A stretch of DNA of 7,845 nt from the NCBI GenBank assembly GCA_019428955.1, contig JAHYJF010000165.1:1-7845 (forward strand), written 5' to 3'. Under the pieces are notes generated by a model. That model was not told where the DNA came from. It saw only the letters and a program-made list of their open reading frames with translations, and ran no database searches. Source of the DNA: Burkholderiaceae bacterium. Lineage in GTDB: Bacteria > Pseudomonadota > Gammaproteobacteria > Burkholderiales > Burkholderiaceae_E. Positions within the stretch are counted from its first letter, which is position 1; each line of letters begins with the position of its first letter. A program made the translations under genes and the position numbers. Shown here in pieces: positions 6,130 to 7,845 of the stretch.

Positions 6130-6856
6130 CGCACTGCTCGCGATGGAGAATGTCACCGCTGGCTACATGGGCGACATCGACGTGCTGCGCAATGTCTCGC
6201 TGACTGTGCGCGCAGGCCACATCAGCGGCCTGATCGGGCTGAACGGCGCCGGCAAGTCGACTTTGATGAAGACCCTTTGCGGTTTCCTGCACCCGAAATC
6301 GGGCAAGGTCACCTGGGCCGGCCGCGACATTTCTGGAAAGGCGCCGCATACGATGATCGATGAAGGGCTCTGGTACATCCCTCAGGAGTCGAGCCTGTTT
6401 CCTTACCTAACGGTGGCCGAGAACCTGCGGCTGCCGCTGGAAGGTCGCCGCAAGCAGTTCGGGGCGGTCATCGAGCAGCGCTTCGCAGACACACTCCAAC
6501 GCTTCCCCGTTCTCGAAGAAAAGCTCGCGGCCCAGGCCGGCGACCTTTCGGGCGGCCAACAGAAGTCGCTCGAGTTCGCCAAGGCCTACATGGTGCAGCC
6601 CAAGGTGTGCCTGATCGACGAGCCGAGCGTCGGACTGGCGCCGCGCGTCGCCGGCGAGGTTTTCCAGTGGATCGACGCGTTCGCCAAGGCCGACATGGGC
6701 ATCCTGCTGGTCGACCACAACGTGCGCCGGGTGGTGGCGATGTCCGACCACATCTACGTGATGAGCCTGGGGCAGATCACGGCCGAGGGGGCGCCAGCGG
6801 ATTTCGCCGGCGACCTGCACGCGCAGGTACGCGAGTGGCTGGGGGTCAATTTCTGA
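6122..6856 (+). CDS. livF: LivF-type ABC transporter ATP-binding protein
   Basis: The 244-residue partner of LivG carries Walker A GLNGAGKS (39-46), Q-loop Gln88 in YIPQES, signature LSGGQ (142-146), Walker B VCLIDEP (162-168) with Glu167, the D-loop SVGLAP, and switch His199 in LLVDHN, where many LivF proteins have VEQN. It is short and lacks the C-terminal extension of LivG, as is usual for LivF. I chose ATG 6122, with GAGGGG (6109-6114) 7 bases upstream; it overlaps the livG stop by 8 bases and gives the normal length. A longer frame from 6020 would only add a translation of livG in the wrong frame. The signature helix QKSLEFAKAYMVQP strongly resembles the one in the neighbouring LivG. Confidence 0.92.
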   Translation: MPDALLAMENVTAGYMGDIDVLRNVSLTVRAGHISGLIGLNGAGKSTLMKTLCGFLHPKSGKVTWAGRDISGKAPHTMIDEGLWYIPQESSLFPYLTVAENLRLPLEGRRKQFGAVIEQRFADTLQRFPVLEEKLAAQAGDLSGGQQKSLEFAKAYMVQPKVCLIDEPSVGLAPRVAGEVFQWIDAFAKADMGILLVDHNVRRVVAMSDHIYVMSLGQITAEGAPADFAGDLHAQVREWLGVNF

Positions 6857-7362
6857 TGGTCGAGCGCAGGCTTGTGCTGCGGCCGCTGGCGGCAGAGACG
6901 TTCGTGGCCTACGGTGATATGGTGACCAGCTTGGGGCGCACGGGTAGCCGCATCAACGCCGGGACCTCATTGCGCGTGGAGATGCCGGAACCGGATGTGC
7001 TGGCTCAGGGAGGGCGGCCCTCGCTGAGCGTGTTCAAGGCGAGCGCGGTGCGCTTACCCATAGAGGTGCACGAGCTTGAGCGACATCGGTTTGGGAGCCA
7101 GACGTTCCTGCCACTGGGCGGAACGAGCTTCGTAATGGTGGTCGCGCTCGGCGATGAGAAGCCAGATGTCAGAACGATGGCGGCGTTCGAGGGCGACGGC
7201 GCGTGCGGCGTGACGTTCCGGCGTGGTGTCTGGCATCACCCGTTGCTGGCGCTGCGTGACGGGGACTTTGCAGTGCTCGAACGCGGGAACGCTGAAGTCG
7301 ATTGCGAAGTGGCGAGCGTGCGGTTGGGGCCATGGCTGATTTGCTCGGGCCCCGAGCTGTAA
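6856..7362 (+). CDS. allA: Ureidoglycolate lyase (AllA family)
   Basis: AllA enzymes split ureidoglycolate into glyoxylate and urea, the last step in recovering nitrogen from allantoin and other purine products (EC 4.3.2.3; older records call it ureidoglycolate hydrolase). The 168-residue length is typical. Family motifs, in order, are RINAGTSLR (32-40), HELERHRFGSQTFLPLGG (72-89), GVTFRRGVWHHPLLAL (118-133) with paired histidines 127-128, and DFAVLERGNAEVDCEV (137-152), where the common form is DFxVxDRGG. The ATG shares one base with the livF stop (TGATG), so it is translated from the same mRNA; a GGGGG run lies 10 bases upstream. It is the last gene of the operon and stops 6 bases from a convergent gene. 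No allantoinase or allantoate amidohydrolase lies in the window, so the enzyme may act on ureidoglycolate from elsewhere or on a related ureido acid. Confidence 0.88.
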   Translation: MVERRLVLRPLAAETFVAYGDMVTSLGRTGSRINAGTSLRVEMPEPDVLAQGGRPSLSVFKASAVRLPIEVHELERHRFGSQTFLPLGGTSFVMVVALGDEKPDVRTMAAFEGDGACGVTFRRGVWHHPLLALRDGDFAVLERGNAEVDCEVASVRLGPWLICSGPEL

Positions 7363-7368
7363 GCTTCC

Positions 7369-7722
7369 CTAACCGGTAGGCAGCTCGTTGCGCCTATCGC
7401 TGACGCTCCAGAACGCCAAGACGAGAAGGAGCGTGACGAGAATCAGCATGGTCATCAGGGCATAAAGCGTCGGCGACAGTCCGATTTGCTTGTACGTGGC
7501 CCAGATATAGGTCTGGACCGTGTTGTGGATTCCCTGCACCAATGACGTGCGGGCGGTTTCATTGAACGAGATGATCATCGAGAAGGTCGCGGCTCCAACG
7601 ACGCCGGATCTTATCGACGGAAACTCGACATCCCAGAAAGCATGCCAGCGGTTGCTGCCCAGCATCCAGGCGGCTTCCAGCAGCACCGTATCGAAACTGC
7701 TCATCGCCGTCAATACCCAGTC
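7369..7722 (-). pseudogene. PotC-like ABC transporter permease, 5' half lost to an insertion sequence
   Basis: About 117 C-terminal residues remain of an inner-membrane permease that would normally have about 260-280. The ATPase-contact EAA loop is clear: EAAWMLGSNRWHAFWDVEFP, then a membrane helix (GVVGAATFSMIISF), an outer loop (TARTSLVQGIHNTVQTY) and a final helix (LYALMTMLILVTLLLVLAFW). This is the arrangement of PotC/YdcV-type spermidine, putrescine or opine permeases. The stop is TAG at 7369-7371. Upstream the frame runs into insertion-sequence DNA near 7719-7723, where similarity ends; the TTG at 7713 is inside the protein, not a real start. Without its first membrane helices the product cannot form a channel, so I call it a broken gene. 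Any partner genes would lie beyond the insertion sequence. Confidence 0.75.
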
Positions 7723-7723
7723 T

Positions 7724-7782
7724 TTTCCAAAATGGTATGAGTCTGAACTGGGGGACGTGTTTCCAAAGAGGAATGAGTCTGA
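7724..7782. repeat. Pair of 23-bp direct repeats at the right-hand insertion-sequence end
   Basis: Copies at 7724-7746 and 7760-7782 match at 20 of 23 positions; both begin TTTCCAAA and end ATGAGTCTGA, spaced 36 bp start to start. The bases between them include GGGGGACGTG. They are probably transposase-binding repeats of the element that interrupts the permease gene. Confidence 0.6.
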
Positions 7783-7812
7783 GAGCTGATAAAGGGATCG
7801 ATCATCCGAGGC

Positions 7813-7845
7813 ATGGTGATCGACATGAACGAGGCGAGACTCACG
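7813..7845 (+). CDS. Transposase/integrase N-terminus, cut by the window edge
   Basis: Eleven codons, MVIDMNEARLT, are visible from ATG 7813. The MNEARLT opening is one I associate with integrase-core (rve, DDE-type) transposases of insertion sequences common in betaproteobacteria. The second ATG at 7825 may be the real start; neither has a strong ribosome-binding site. The family is recalled, not searched, and too little is visible to say whether the gene is intact. Confidence 0.5.
   Translation, partial: MVIDMNEARLT

Larger units (their letters stand above)
7719..7845 (+). mobile_element. Left end of a second insertion sequence (continues past the window)
   Basis: Similarity to the permease stops near 7719-7723 and gives way to a short non-coding stretch with paired direct repeats (7724-7782), then a transposase start at 7813. 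The order (end, repeats, transposase start reading inward) is that of an insertion-sequence left end inside the permease gene. The exact first base, the other end and any target duplication cannot be seen here. It is a different element from the remnant at 217-511. Confidence 0.6.

Noticed and set aside
5224..6156. Long minus-strand open frame of 310 residues
   Set aside because: It is antisense to livM and livG and has histidine- and arginine-rich composition typical of the complement of GC-rich genes; no domain is visible.
6607..6855. Longer AllA form with 83 added residues
   Set aside because: The added part is livF read in the wrong frame, rich in Arg and Gly; the AllA motif pattern begins after ATG 6856.
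7353..7387. CGAGCTG/CAGCTCG dyad across both stop codons as a two-way terminator
   Set aside because: Only 7 bp pair around a 21-base loop and no T-run flanks it on either side; too weak to call.

Overview
The window is high-GC DNA with GC-rich third codon positions. Gene content, overlapping start/stop junctions and insertion-sequence types suggest a proteobacterium, most likely a betaproteobacterium (Burkholderiales or Rhodocyclales-like); this is inference. The core is one plus-strand operon of seven genes (655-7362), flanked on both sides by insertion-sequence debris.

Left flank (1-about 511): a possible C-terminal scrap of an unrecognised protein (2-127), then the decayed 5' part of an ISNCY-like transposase on the minus strand (217-440, with a one-base deletion), then that element's end with a perfect hairpin and a pair of direct repeats. 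Between this end and the operon lies a control region: a candidate sigma70-type promoter (535-563), followed at the expected transcription start by a 17-bp dyad (571-587) that differs at one base from the FadR/GntR-type operator consensus.

Operon: an amidase-signature hydrolase with an intact Lys-Ser-Ser triad; a periplasmic binding protein; two branched-chain (LivH/LivM-type) permeases; two LivG/LivF-type ATPases; and an AllA-family ureidoglycolate lyase. All junctions overlap or nearly touch, except a 77-bp gap after the binding protein that holds a strong 12-bp stem-loop. This layout suits abundant binding protein with less permease. The set reads as uptake of a small amide or ureide plus its breakdown: the transporter brings it in, the amidase cuts an amide bond, and the AllA protein releases urea from ureidoglycolate or a similar ureido acid. 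The true substrate cannot be read from the sequence.

Right flank (7363-7845): a convergent minus-strand gene for a PotC-like ABC permease keeps only its C-terminal half. Its 5' half is replaced by the end of a second, different insertion sequence (about 7719 to beyond the window) with paired direct repeats and the first codons of its transposase. There is no tRNA, rRNA or CRISPR array that I can see.
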